The translations under genes were made by a program, and so were the position numbers. A DNA stretch of 64,000 nt from Sphagnum magellanicum (lineage: Eukaryota; Streptophyta; Sphagnopsida; Sphagnales; Sphagnaceae). Numbering within the stretch: the stretch's first letter is position 1; the number at the start of each line of letters is the position of its first letter. The stretch lies in NCBI GenBank assembly GCA_021904315.1, contig CM038917.1:6494041-6558040 (forward strand). Direction: 5' to 3'. Below the pieces are notes generated by a model. It saw nothing but the letters and a program-made list of their open reading frames with translations. It was not told where the DNA came from and did not search any database. Of this stretch, positions 19,534-31,100 are shown in pieces.

Positions 19534-21234
19534 CTAGCCAGCAGCAGCTGTTGCACAATCCGTCTTCTTGAAGCCGACTCGTGAGTTGCTGAGGTCGAAG
19601 TTGATGAGGAAATTCTGTTGTTGAACGTTGCCGATGATGACGGCAACGCACGTGGAAGGCGGCTGCTGGAGTGGGCCTGAGTTCAAAAATGCCAGGCAAT
19701 AGAGTTCGTTTGTTCCAGGGTCGAAAGGACCGATGATCACGTTGTGGAAGTCCAGTTCCATGTCCACATTTCCTTCGAACTGCAAAATCACTGGAGGTAT
19801 CCCTGACTCTTCTGATCTGCTCTTGTGATGGGAGTACGATTTGGGAAGCAGGAAGCAAGTTTGTAAGCCGCCGGGAATCAGATCTGACCATGGTGGTGCG
19901 GCAGCAGCAAGCAGCTCCAGCTTCGCTTGCTTGAGAATAGCATCTTGCAACGGGAGGTAAACTTGCTCAGGAAGGAAGGAGATGTAAGTCCCGGAATCGA
20001 TGATGGTCCCGCCGCCGCCATTTGGGTTGAGTTCCATTGCAGAGAAATCGATGGGAAGTTGTTGCTTTCCGACTCTGATGCCCACCAAGCTCACGTAGTA
20101 GAAGCCTGGAGCTTTTCCTGCTGTGTTCAGCATGGAAGTGTATGCGAAAGCGGAAGCAGGCTGATCCGCTGCTGCTGCAGATCCGCTGCTAGTGCTGGAT
20201 CCGAAGACGAGAGAGCTTGTCGCATTCGGAGTCTTCATCCTGTCGATCATGCAATAGGAAAACGAAACACCCATTTGTGTTGCGAAGGAGAACGTCCCTC
20301 TGTCAAGACCCAGAAGCCCGGAACTCCCTACAAACAGACCCTGGTTCAGTCTCCCGCAACCGAAGATCACTTCCTGCGCTGCAACGAATGCGGATCCGCT
20401 GCTGCTGCTGATGCTAGACTCCATTGTGAAAGTCTCGGAGGACAAGGAACCCCAAGTGTCGCTACCATCGCCGTAAGTGGCAGCATATGCGCAGGTGCCA
20501 TCTCCTTGAGAACACACATTGCTCACTCCATCCGTGATATGGCAATTCTTGTTGCTGCAATCGAAGACGGTGTAGGAGCTCGACTTGTTGGGATCGTAGA
20601 TTGGGAGTATCTGGTTGTAGCAGACGACGCAGGGAGTGCACTGCACCCAGCTGATTTCGCTGCCGGTGTCGACTGCGAGGAGCACTTCCTGAGGAGGGTT
20701 TCCGAGCTTCAAAGACACGAAATACTCTTGGCCTCCTCCACTGGCAGGACTTGACAATAAGCCGCTTGCAGAAGCAACAGCAACAGCAGGAGGAGCAGCA
20801 TTGATGAGACTTGCAGCTGCAGTGGCTTGTGCTACTACAAACTGATGAGCATGAGAATTCTTCAGTCCAAGTTTTGCAGCAACGCGACTATTGAGGTAGC
20901 GTACTCGTGACTTGCTTCGAGCTATGGCGTTGGCGACCAGCTGAGGCAGCCGCTGCTGGGCGGGGGGGACGACTGCAAGTCCAAGTGCGAGAGCTACTTG
21001 TTCTATGTGCATCAACTTCAAGCTCACAGCTCCATGATGCGACTTGGACTGATCCCAGTCAGTCTTCTTGGAAGCCGATTTCTCGCTGTGTCCTTCAGCA
21101 GCTGCTGCACCACCACCAGTTGCTGCCGCCGCCACAGCGTCTGAGGTGGAAAGGCTAAGACAAAATGTAGTCAAGAATAGAAGAAACACTGTTGCAATCC
21201 AACATCGAGTTTTGTAGATTGCTGTCACCCCCAT
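19534..21234 (-). CDS. nepenthesin-type aspartic protease (family A1), intronless
   Basis: Plant A1 aspartic endopeptidase of the nepenthesin/CND41-like group, probably secreted or apoplastic. The ATG at 21234 gives 566 residues, starting MGVTAIYKTRCWIATVF; residues 12-29 are hydrophobic and look like a signal peptide or anchor. The frame is open further upstream, but only from a TTG, and that part overlaps a repeat array, so the ATG is preferred. A low-complexity, Ala-rich prosegment reaches to about residue 168. The first catalytic motif DTGS is at 189-192, the second DSGT at 413-416, and the flap motif YGDGS at 254-258. The cysteine-rich nepenthesin insert has Cys at 199, 202, 205, 226, 231, 241 and 248. 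The C-terminal IGNVQQQNF signature is present. No intron and no frame break. The substrate cannot be told. The gene converges on RPS18. Confidence 0.93.
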   Translation of the reverse strand: MGVTAIYKTRCWIATVFLLFLTTFCLSLSTSDAVAAAATGGGAAAAEGHSEKSASKKTDWDQSKSHHGAVSLKLMHIEQVALALGLAVVPPAQQRLPQLVANAIARSKSRVRYLNSRVAAKLGLKNSHAHQFVVAQATAAASLINAAPPAVAVASASGLLSSPASGGGQEYFVSLKLGNPPQEVLLAVDTGSEISWVQCTPCVVCYNQILPIYDPNKSSSYTVFDCSNKNCHITDGVSNVCSQGDGTCAYAATYGDGSDTWGSLSSETFTMESSISSSSGSAFVAAQEVIFGCGRLNQGLFVGSSGLLGLDRGTFSFATQMGVSFSYCMIDRMKTPNATSSLVFGSSTSSGSAAAADQPASAFAYTSMLNTAGKAPGFYYVSLVGIRVGKQQLPIDFSAMELNPNGGGGTIIDSGTYISFLPEQVYLPLQDAILKQAKLELLAAAAPPWSDLIPGGLQTCFLLPKSYSHHKSRSEESGIPPVILQFEGNVDMELDFHNVIIGPFDPGTNELYCLAFLNSGPLQQPPSTCVAVIIGNVQQQNFLINFDLSNSRVGFKKTDCATAAAG

Positions 21235-21391
21235 CAGACCTGGAGCTGCAAAACCCAATTCAAGATTTTCTTCCCCTCCTGGACATCTGATCAGCTCCAC
21301 CTTGCTTACTTGCTGAATCCCTTCCCCTCCCGCCTCCCCATTCTCCTCAAGGCTCAGTCCTCCCTTCAACAAGATCTGCCAAGCAGGCTGC

Positions 21392-22145
21392 ACAGAGGTA
21401 GGCACCTTGTGCAATCTGCCAGGTACCTTCCATGGCCGTCAAGCAGGCAGGCAGGTACCTACCTACCTCTTGCAAACTAGAAGGTACCTTCCATTTGCCT
21501 TCAAGCAGGCTAGTACCTACCTTGCAGCTGGGAAGGTACTTACCTAGTGCAAACTGGAAGGTACCTTCCATTTAGCTTCAAGCAAGCTAGGACTTACCTT
21601 GCAGCTCAGAAGGTACTACCTAATGCAAACTGGAAGGTACCTTCCATTTAGCTTCAAGAAGGCTAGGACCTACCTTGCAGCTGGGAAGGTACTTAACAAG
21701 AGCAAACTGCAAGGTACCTTCTTTCATTACCTACCTTCAAGCAGGGTACCTTCCTTTACCTTCAAGGCTGAGGGCAAGGTACCTTACCCAATCATTAAGG
21801 TACCTTCCATTACCTTCAAAAATGTTTTGAGATACCTTGTGCAATCTGTTGTAAGGTACTTTCTGTTTTCTTCAATCAGGCTGGGAGGTAGCTTGAGCAA
21901 TCTCAAAGGTACCCTCAAGCAGGTAGGTTGGGAGGTACCTTGTGCTGCAAACCACAAGGTACCTTCCATTACCTTTGAGCAGAGACTGGGGAGGTACCTT
22001 TCTGCCCAATCTGTATAGCACCTACAAATTACCTTCAAGCAGGTCTGGGCAGTACCTTATGCACTCTGTAAGGTACCTTACACATTACCTTCAAGTAGAC
22101 TGGGAGGTACCTTGCACAATCTGTAAGGTACCTCCCAGTTCGTTC
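21392..22145. repeat. GGTACC-rich tandem array upstream of the protease gene
   Basis: Degenerate units built on AAGGTACCTTCCATTACC and CTTCAAGCAGG fill about 750 bp. Four left-hand units anchored by GCAAACT start at 21472, 21549, 21625 and 21702 (period 76-77 bp). The right part uses shorter half-units. The palindrome GGTACC occurs about sixteen times. The array begins about 160 bp upstream of the protease ATG, so it probably covers its promoter or 5' leader. Short open frames in it are by-products. Confidence 0.88.
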
Positions 22146-22934
22146 TTTGCACTTTTAAAAGATTTTGGGATAAAATTTGTGGCTGAATATGTTAAAAGTC
22201 TGACTTCTACTTTAGTTGTTCATCTTGAGGATTGGAAATTATCAGTAGCACTTAATAAGTTATAGTTTGGACCATATCCTTCTTACCTCAATATTCCTTA
22301 TCTTTGATGATGAAACCCTGCCAACCATAAATAAACCAAAGCACCCAAAAAAGAAAAGGGGGAATATGAGGAACAAAATGGAAGGACCCACATCCAAGAA
22401 GACAATTGAACCACCTAAGATGCCAAACCAACAAGGGGAACGCCAAGTCCTGGACCCCCTCCTGTTGTTGCAAGAAGCATATCAAATAATGAAAGGGGAG
22501 GACCTCCTGAAACGAGGCCTAGCCTAGAAAAACCCTCACCTACTGCAACAGCACATCTCAAAATAGAGACCGCCTGCACACACATTGTAATAATGTCACT
22601 AACACTCTCTGCCTATTAAATGCATGCAAAACTGAGGGAGGAGGACTTCCAGTGCCGTTTGCTCCCCACGCCATGTTGACATGACTTTCCTCTTGTTTTT
22701 GTTTCCCAAGCCTTGTTTTGTCATGGAACAAAATTTCACAAGCTTACATCAAGCAACATCCCCATCCTCCATTTAAGTCCAAAAGTTGACAAGGCTGCCA
22801 ATTGCATCTACAATTGCACCCACATCCAGACAAACATTAACCTGGTTGCTGGGTTGGCCTTCTCACCCCCCACCACCCAACCTACAAATCTTTTGGTTGT
22901 TGCTAGAAAACTTAACTTATTAATATCCCCAACT

Positions 22935-23075
22935 AACTCCCATAGTACCATGGCAACTTCTACACTAATTATATTATTTTGCAGAAATGTTGAAAATTTT
23001 CAAACATTCTTTTCCTCAAAAAAAATTTATATATATATATATATGAAGGAAAGAAGGAAACTATAGAATGTTCAG
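22935..23075 (+). repeat. dispersed repeat, partner at 60510-60640
   Basis: The words ACACTAATTATA, CAGAAATGTTGAAA and GAATGTTC occur in the same order and orientation in both places, with about a quarter of bases changed. It is non-coding and of unknown class. Confidence 0.55.
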
Positions 23076-25629
23076 GAATATTTTATTTGCCAAAATGGAA
23101 TTTTTTTCAAATTTAATCTTTTTGATTTTGACAAACATGTGTTGAAGGTGCTTGCCAAGGTACTCTATATGGTATAACGTCTGACAGCTGCCCTTTTATT
23201 AATAAGTATGATTTTAGTGGTCATCACAGGTATCCTAATATTACTGGGGTCAGCAGGGAAGTGCCATTCATTCTGTATCTCTTTTTGCAACCTATCTAGC
23301 CTTTGATCTACTGCCACCCACAGAGGTTCCTTTGTTCCTTCTCAAACTTGAAGTCTGTCCAAAGTGTATATATCCATACCCAGTTGTCAAATGGGTTGCC
23401 AACCCATTTGCAGCTATGAAGTTACTCAGTTTGTTGTTGGGTGGTACGTGAACTCATTAGCAAATGATGCTGGACTGACTATTATTGTGCAAAATAGGTA
23501 TTGGAATGCATTATATTATTATTTCAAGGAGTCCTTCAGGCTTGCTCTTTTTCTAAGTTCTTCTTAGCTTGCTTAAAGCTAAATGGAAGTAATGAAAAAA
23601 AAGGGTGACATGTTTAGGTGTCAAAAACGTCCTGGAAAAAAAGGTAACAAGTAGCTCGGTTGCATAAAATGGCTCTGCTCTTTAAATAATATCCTTAAGT
23701 ATGTTAAATATTCAACATACTCAATTGAAAACACATGGTGGTTAGTGCATGGTGAGGCCCGAGTGAATCCTTTGGTTGGTTATGCTGGAAATGTTTCTTT
23801 AGGCAACTACATGTGACCCTAAAATGAATGCAGGTATACGAAGTGTTTGGCCCATTTCTGGGTGCATCAAGATTCAGGATATCTTTACCTTGAAGGGCAG
23901 AGCCAATAACAGTGATATCATTCCACTGACATTGAGTATGATTTGAGTCATCGAACCATTGGTGAAAACAATTTCCTTTGGTATAGCTTTACTAGGCACC
24001 ATCATCCCTTGTCACAATTTTGTACTCTCACAATGTTTGGGTTCGGAATACATGCGTATGTTCACCTCAATTATGTATCTTCATAATGTTTATTTGGAGG
24101 ATTGTATGTGAATGGACAAAGAGGTCACAAGATCTAATCTCCCCTTGCTCTTCACTTTGGCCTTTTTGGACCCACAATTCATAGGGCAAGCACTAAATAA
24201 GGCAAGGCATTTAACAAGAGCAATAAATTAAATGCAACTAAGAAAGTGTTTAACAACCCCTAAACAAAAAGAACAAATTGCATACAAAACTTAGAGTCTA
24301 ATAAAAAAAAGTACACATGCCGACCATTGATGTCCCCCCACCCCAAAAAAAAGCATTCTCTCTAATTTTGCTGGTTCAAAGTGGAGAACTCATTTTCAAT
24401 TATCATCACCTTCTTCAAGGAAACAAGTTTGAGAGGTATTGATTCTTCATCGTGCCAACCTCCAGACTTCTAACCCTTGTGGATCCATCTCCCAATCTCA
24501 CTTCCAATCTGTTACATGCTGTTGGTAGACCCAGCTCCCAATCTTGGGTACAATCTGCTACTTGCTGTTGGGTAGGTAGTTCAGCTCCGACTTCCATCTC
24601 TGTCCTAGTTGAACAATGGCATTAGCCACTAGACCTCTCAGCAACTAAGCAAAGAACCTTCTGTGTTCAAACTTACATCTTTGCTCTTTTCCTTGGTCAC
24701 TTCTTCTTGGTAGAGTATACTTGCCCCCATGCAGTTTAGTGGGTTTTTAAGGTTTATATACAATCGACAAAGTTAGTCCAGTCTGTGCTTTTGGTAGCTT
24801 GTCAGTGTTTCTTTTCCCAATTTTTTTGTGATGTAGCCAATGTGACGACCATCCATAAGAAGATTCAGCCAAATCTGGCAATAAACCAGTTATGTGTTAA
24901 CATAGTGTAAAGAGAAAATTGAAGTTACTTGTTATGCTTATTCTATATGATAATGTCCATGAATCCCCACCAAAATTTATTCAAGGAAAAGCACCAACAC
25001 AAAAAAGGGTAAATGAAGGACCAAAAAGAAGGACCACATGTCCAAGCTCATAAAAGACAATGCTCAAAAGTGCAAAGCTTGACTTAACACTGTAATTTGA
25101 ATGAAGTTTAGGGTTTTAAATATTAGAGGCTTTAAAGCGAAGTAAGCACAACATTAGTATCCAAAGTTTGGTGTTTAGCATCTTGCCATGTCTACCAACC
25201 CAAGCAGAGTTTTTTTTTTTTTCAATTTTATGATATAAAATTTTGATGAAAGCTTCCCAAAAATTTAGCAAAAATTAGTTGAATTTACACTAGAAAAACA
25301 CATTTATTCGAAAATTTCCCAAATTTTTAAGCCAGAAAATGACAAAATTTGTTGTGAAAAAATTAAATCATTGAGCCCAAGTGATCTCCACTTAATTTGA
25401 TTTAAATAAGTTGAGAATGTAAGGAATGGTCTCTTTGTTGTGGTTTTAAGTCACTTATTAGTTGACATGAGAAAACTAGACTATGAATGTTGACCAAGTA
25501 CCCAACTACCCAGCAGACTAGGTACCACCAGATCACGAACCCAAACTGAAAGGTTCCTTTGTAAAACCAAGAACTGGACAACAACACTGGTCGATGTGTG
25601 TCCCGATAACACAAGAATTCACTCTATGA

Positions 25630-25715
25630 CATAAAAACAAAGGGTGTGTCACACTGTAGCCTTGCCATTTACTAAAAAGTATCTTAAGGCAAAAGAAGAA
25701 TTATGGGAACTCAAA
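25630..25715 (+). repeat. dispersed repeat, partner at 36580-36665
   Basis: GGTGTGTCACA, CTTGCCATTTAC and AAAAGTATCTTAAGGCAAAA are shared in order and orientation over about 90 bp at both places. The class is unknown; similarity stops abruptly on both sides. Confidence 0.7.
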
Positions 25716-26157
25716 TATATTTCATATATATATATATACCCTATACTCTAAAACCCTATACACATAAGTGAGTACATCAGAGTTGACAGAGCCATTATTG
25801 GTGACAGGATGATGTGCTTAGTGCTTACCTACATCTAGCCTTCTCCAAGGATGGGATGGTGATTAATTGAGGTTTGGTGACAAGGTAAAGGCAAGAAGAC
25901 TCTTGAACCTTTGGTTTCTACACACCCCTCCCCCCGGCCCCCCTTTTTCCCCCTGTCCTGCTGATGCTGCAATTGCACAGTTTGTCAAATTTCATTGAAG
26001 CTCTTGTTTGTTGTGCACACTCTTATTACAAGAGATGAATATTCATGGATATAAAAGGTGCCCTCCAAAATAAACACTTATTTAGGAATTTTCTCCCCTA
26101 GTGCTTGAGGAAAGGGAAATGTGGTGTCAAACCCATTCCCAGCATATAAAATGGAAT

Positions 26158-26208
26158 ACATATATTTATTTATTTATTTATTTTCCTATTTTCCTATTTT
26201 CCTATTTT
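26158..26208. repeat. TATT and TTTCCTA microsatellites
   Basis: A run of TATT units passes directly into three to four TTTTCCTA units. Simple-sequence DNA only. Confidence 0.8.
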
Positions 26209-28132
26209 TGGCAGTTCAACAACACATGTCAATCCAGATATTTATTTCATCACATTTCCAGCATATTTCATCATGTCAATTCTCCCTTTGTTAAGTTGAA
26301 ATCATATTTTGTCAGCTTGACATCCCACTTTGTCAAGTCACCAAATCCACTTGGCCAAAGCTTAAATCACCAAATCCTCTCAAGTCAGAAAATATTTCAG
26401 ATCCATTTTGATCATCAATGCCCAAAAACGATCTGCCCAACTGTGTCACACAATTGCACATAATTTAGTTAGTCAAAATCTTTCGAGCTGCCTCAATGCC
26501 TAAAAATTTCTCCCTTCCTTCCTTTCCTTAATAGTGTGCAACCTGTATTTGAAGAATGTGGACGAATGTAAAACCCACTGAATGAAATGAAAGTAGATGG
26601 ATTGTCATTAAAACACACATGAAGAAGTACTTGACCCAAATGGATGAAATTAATTCTCAAAATTCAACATATGAACTTCAAGGGAAAATTTGTGGTGGTT
26701 GAATATGTCTTCATCAAACAAAATCAAATCAAATGGATGAATGTAACTTTGTCAAATGAAATAAAATCAAGCTCACAAATGTTGTGGAAATGGATTTTGA
26801 TGACATGACAAAATGCCCATGTGTATCTGCAAGATGGACATCAACCCAGCAAAGTTCAGCGCAACCTGCCACATGTCAACCTGGCAAATAGTAAGAGCAA
26901 ATAGTAACCACACTGCAAGTCCAGGGATGTATGTCTATGTATTGGGTACCAAGAAAATAAATAACCCATCCACCCACCCACCCACATAGCACTCCACAAA
27001 CAGATGGAGATCTTGCTCATCTCCTGCTCTCCAGTATCAAAAACACGTTCTTCTCAAGTTCCATGATCCTTCTAAACTTGCATATACTTTCCATGTGTTA
27101 CAATGCAGAAGTCATGGCATCCATATCCCTACAAGGATTCAAAACCCGTAACCAGAAGCAAGGATTTTACACAAACAACAATTTTGACACACAAGGATTT
27201 TTTACATGCTTGCAAAAATCACACTACATTGATCTTTCACAACCATTATACATGGTGCCCACAAATTTGTGGAAAGGATGGGAGCTCATATTGCAAAACA
27301 TATGCTGATGTTGAGCTTGACTAGTTCTGTTTTCATACCCCAAATACTTCCCTGTCTACAACATGCGTTTGACAGAAACTATGTCAATTGGATCCCCCTT
27401 CTACTTTTATGCAGTAACTGCTGGCAAGCAGATCATACACATAAGCTCCCAATTTGAAGCTAGGAAAATGTGATGAAGTTTAGGCACAAAACCTTGTCTA
27501 TGTAGTAGGGAGCAGCTCTGATAAAGATACTCTTCCAGACTTGTTCATGACTGTAGTAGGGCATGCCCATGCCATTCAGAAAGCCGCAGCAAGAATTTGG
27601 GTCAGTAGTTGTAGATGAGAACCTGGCTCTCAAATCAAACCACAGTGAAACACAGACAAATTGTGGATTGACTGCTAAACCCTGCTCACAAATTCACCAC
27701 AGAAGCCCTGTATGCACACACACAACTTAAGAGGCAAATACCCTGTAGTAGTGACTTTCCTTCCTTTTGCAAGCTTAAGACAGAATTTCAGTGTTTACTT
27801 TTCTCATACACAAAGGCACCATCTTGCAATGCAAATACAAATGGTATCCTTCACAACCACCACACACATGCCAATCACATGGACATCACAATGAAACCTA
27901 TTCCAAGAATATTAGTGAATCTGTCAAACTCTACACCCTACTAGATTAAGGGTATTGTGACCCTCTGGCCCCATTTTGGACCCGGGGTTAAGTTAAAAGC
28001 TCTTCACTAGGTTGCAGGTCAGCAGCATAGGCCCTAACAACTGGACCTGTCAAAGCAATCTGATATGTGAAAGCAATAAAGGACCTCAAAACCCACTATG
28101 TCCATGAAAAGTGAAGTTGGAAGTGAGGATGA

Positions 28133-31100
28133 TTAGCCCCCAAAATTGATGCCTTGTGCAAGAGGCAGATCACTGCCATAATTTATAGTGCTGCATCCCC
28201 ACCAAAAAAGCAAGTTGCACACAATCAGATAACCGACAGATAACTCACAGCAGAAAGAACATGAGATGGTGGGCCTTCATGAGAACTGCATTAAAATAGG
28301 AAGAGCTTTGGCAAGCCAAGTGCACCCAGAACAATGCAAGTTGCATGCAAAATAATGGCCTTCAGAATGGCCATTGTAATTGTGTGAAAGGTTGGCCATT
28401 GTAATGGCTTGCTAAAAGTCATTCATAACTATAGTAGGCATCCTGGAGACCAGATACAGCAACAGCTGGTTCATGATGGTGACATCAATAGCCATTGTGA
28501 GGTGACAAATAATGCTATCATCCTACATCCTCATCAGCTGAAGATGTACAATGACCACCCCAGAGCAGGCAAGTGAGAGTGCATACCAGGTTGCACGGTG
28601 CATATACTGCTTCCAGGAGTCACTACCAGCCTCCCGTCCACCCCCAGTGGCCTTCTCTCCACCAAAAGCTCCCCCAATTTCTGCCCCATTCGTGGGGATA
28701 TTCACATTTACAATTCCACAATCACTACCTGTAGGCCTGCAGTGTAATGTTTCTCACATCAATAACCTGACAGACTCAAATTGTACTCTCGATGGTCAAA
28801 AGACTGGCAATGGACAGACTTCCTAAGATTGTACTGGTACTACCAAAGTTCCTCATATTCACATGTGCACAGCACCCCAAGGAAAGAGTAGAAGAATAAT
28901 CTCAAGAAGTTACACACCCGATCCATTTAAAAATGGTTTCAGGGTTGCGTGTGAAAATTGAGCTGCTGAGACCTTGTGGAACTGAGTTGTTCATCTCAAC
29001 TGCTTCATCCAGTGTCTAGTTCACAGCAGAGAGCAGTAACACACACGCCACTGTGGATTAGATTACCGAGCATTGTTATAACAGAAGGAAGCACAAATTC
29101 ACTGCATTGCAAAAAGGTTCTTGTATAGTACCTGGAATTTGAAGACATACAGAATAGGAGAAAAGAGCTCCTCTCTGACAATTGGTGCATCATGTGATAT
29201 TTCCACCACTGTGGGTTCAACATAATTGCCCTCACGCTCCATCACCAAGCCCCCAGTCAAAATCTTGCCTCCCTGCGAAACCCTCCCAAGTTTGCAGCAC
29301 ATTATGTCTTCACTCAAGCCTGAACAGGCATGATGAGTTTCATACTATCAACTCAAATAAGTGCTATAAGATCCAGGATGATATCACCTATCCACAAATG
29401 TCCTATTGAAATCTTGCTTGAAAAAGAGTTAAAACATTGCTGGACAAACTTATCCCAAAATGGTCAACTACATGATGCTTTACATTGTGAAACACTCAAG
29501 AGGTCAAAGCCCGGTGCCATATTAGATTGACAATGTGTTCACCTGTGATTTTATGGCTTTGATGCCATTCTCAAAGCTTGACTTGGAAAGAGGGGAATGT
29601 AGGGGCCCAAGAAGGGTTCCCTCTTCCAAGGGATTTCCTGCCTTGACTTGTGAATACGCCTTAAGCAAACGCTCCACCATTTCATCATACACTTTTTCAT
29701 GTACAATCTGCATTTCCATTTCTATGATATCACTTCCAGATGCTTAAGCGCACACTCCAAGTAAGAATGAAGATCATATGAAGACAGAAATATATCTCAT
29801 GATTGTTGGGAAATTCTGTGTACTTACAATTTAATCAACCTGGATGTAATTGAGAGATGACTTGATAATAAGGTTATAGAGATTCAAATCCACCAATATA
29901 TCAGCACAGGAAAAAAAGACATCCCAGCTTTAAAAGGGTTTAGGTCAAAAGAAAAGGTCATGCAGTGTATACCAAGCGGCGGCAAGTTGTGCAGCGTTGG
30001 CCTGCAGTACCAACAGCTGCAAATAACACAGAGCGCACTGCCAGTGTTAAGTTGGCATCCTCCATAACTATGATTGCATTGTTCCCACTCAGCTCAAGTA
30101 ATGTCTTGCCATGCCTGGCATTGACATTATTCCGCACCAGCTGTCCCACCTGCACCCAACTCTTCTGATTGAGGGTCTAATCTTGCAAATCGCACAATTA
30201 AAGTCTACAAACCACAACTAAAGCATGTTATCATGTTCCTGCATCCTAGTAGAATGTTCATTACATGAGCTTCATACTGGACTGGAAACCAATGTGCAAC
30301 CATTCTGAGTAGTTGTGAAATCTCAATTTGCAAGCCCAATTAAGGCCTTGGTTCACAACTGTGTTTTGGAAGCACGTGACATTATTTCAAGATTGGGGAT
30401 GAAACTTCATCAGAAGCTGCAAAGAGAACAATGATGGTTAAGATAATACCTTGGTGCTGCCTGTAAAGGATACAAGGGGAATTCGGGTGTCCTTTGCAAT
30501 GGCATCACCAATTTCAGCCCCACCACACACACAAGTGAAAATAGCTCCTGGAAGCCCATTTCTCTCCAAGACTTCAGCAATCAGTCGCGTTGTAGCTATG
30601 CTTACCAAAGGGGTTGATGGGGCACCCTTCCTAATAAGAATATATGGGCACTTTAGTATCTAGTGTCTTATATGAAAAACAACAATCAAATGGCTGAATA
30701 GCACAAGTACACTTAATGACCAGCCAATGAGCTGTTTGGGAGTACTTAATGTAATGATAGTTAGCTTGAATCTCTAACAGGAGCATAAAAGACTTGGAAT
30801 AAATTGGCTTCAATGTGGTTTCAGAGCAATAGTCGAATTCTTCACCTCCATAATTATTGGTATCCAATTGGTTTACAATGGTTCACCCCCAAGTTACCTT
30901 CCTACCTGACTTCATTCATACCTATCAGGAAGAGAGTGTTAACTCAACAAGTCACCTTATCAATGAGCCTCAACAGAAACATAAAACATGGATTGATCAT
31001 ATGAAAGTCAGTTAAAGCTCACCAGACAACACAGTTCCCACAAACAAGGGCAATGCAAGCATTCCATCCTGTGTGTTCCAAAACAAAATTGGTGCCCATT

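Larger units (their letters stand above)
22146..28132. other. long spacer without recognised gene
   Basis: No coding region accepted over about 6 kb. Seen here are two dispersed repeats listed separately, a TA run near 23027-23043, a two-unit repeat of about 60 bp at 24480-24590 around CCAATCT and CTTGCTGTTGG, a C-rich run near 25926-25952 and an ACCC run near 26968-26986. An open frame at 22267-22527 (+) rich in Lys and Pro has no known similarity. Confidence 0.5.

Noticed and set aside
19927-20754. 275-codon open frame on the plus strand
   Set aside because: It is antisense to the aspartic protease coding sequence and has no recognisable similarity; it is a shadow of the GC-rich real gene.
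22267-22527. 86-codon Lys/Pro-rich open frame
   Set aside because: No similarity or supporting gene structure; isolated in a repeat-rich spacer.
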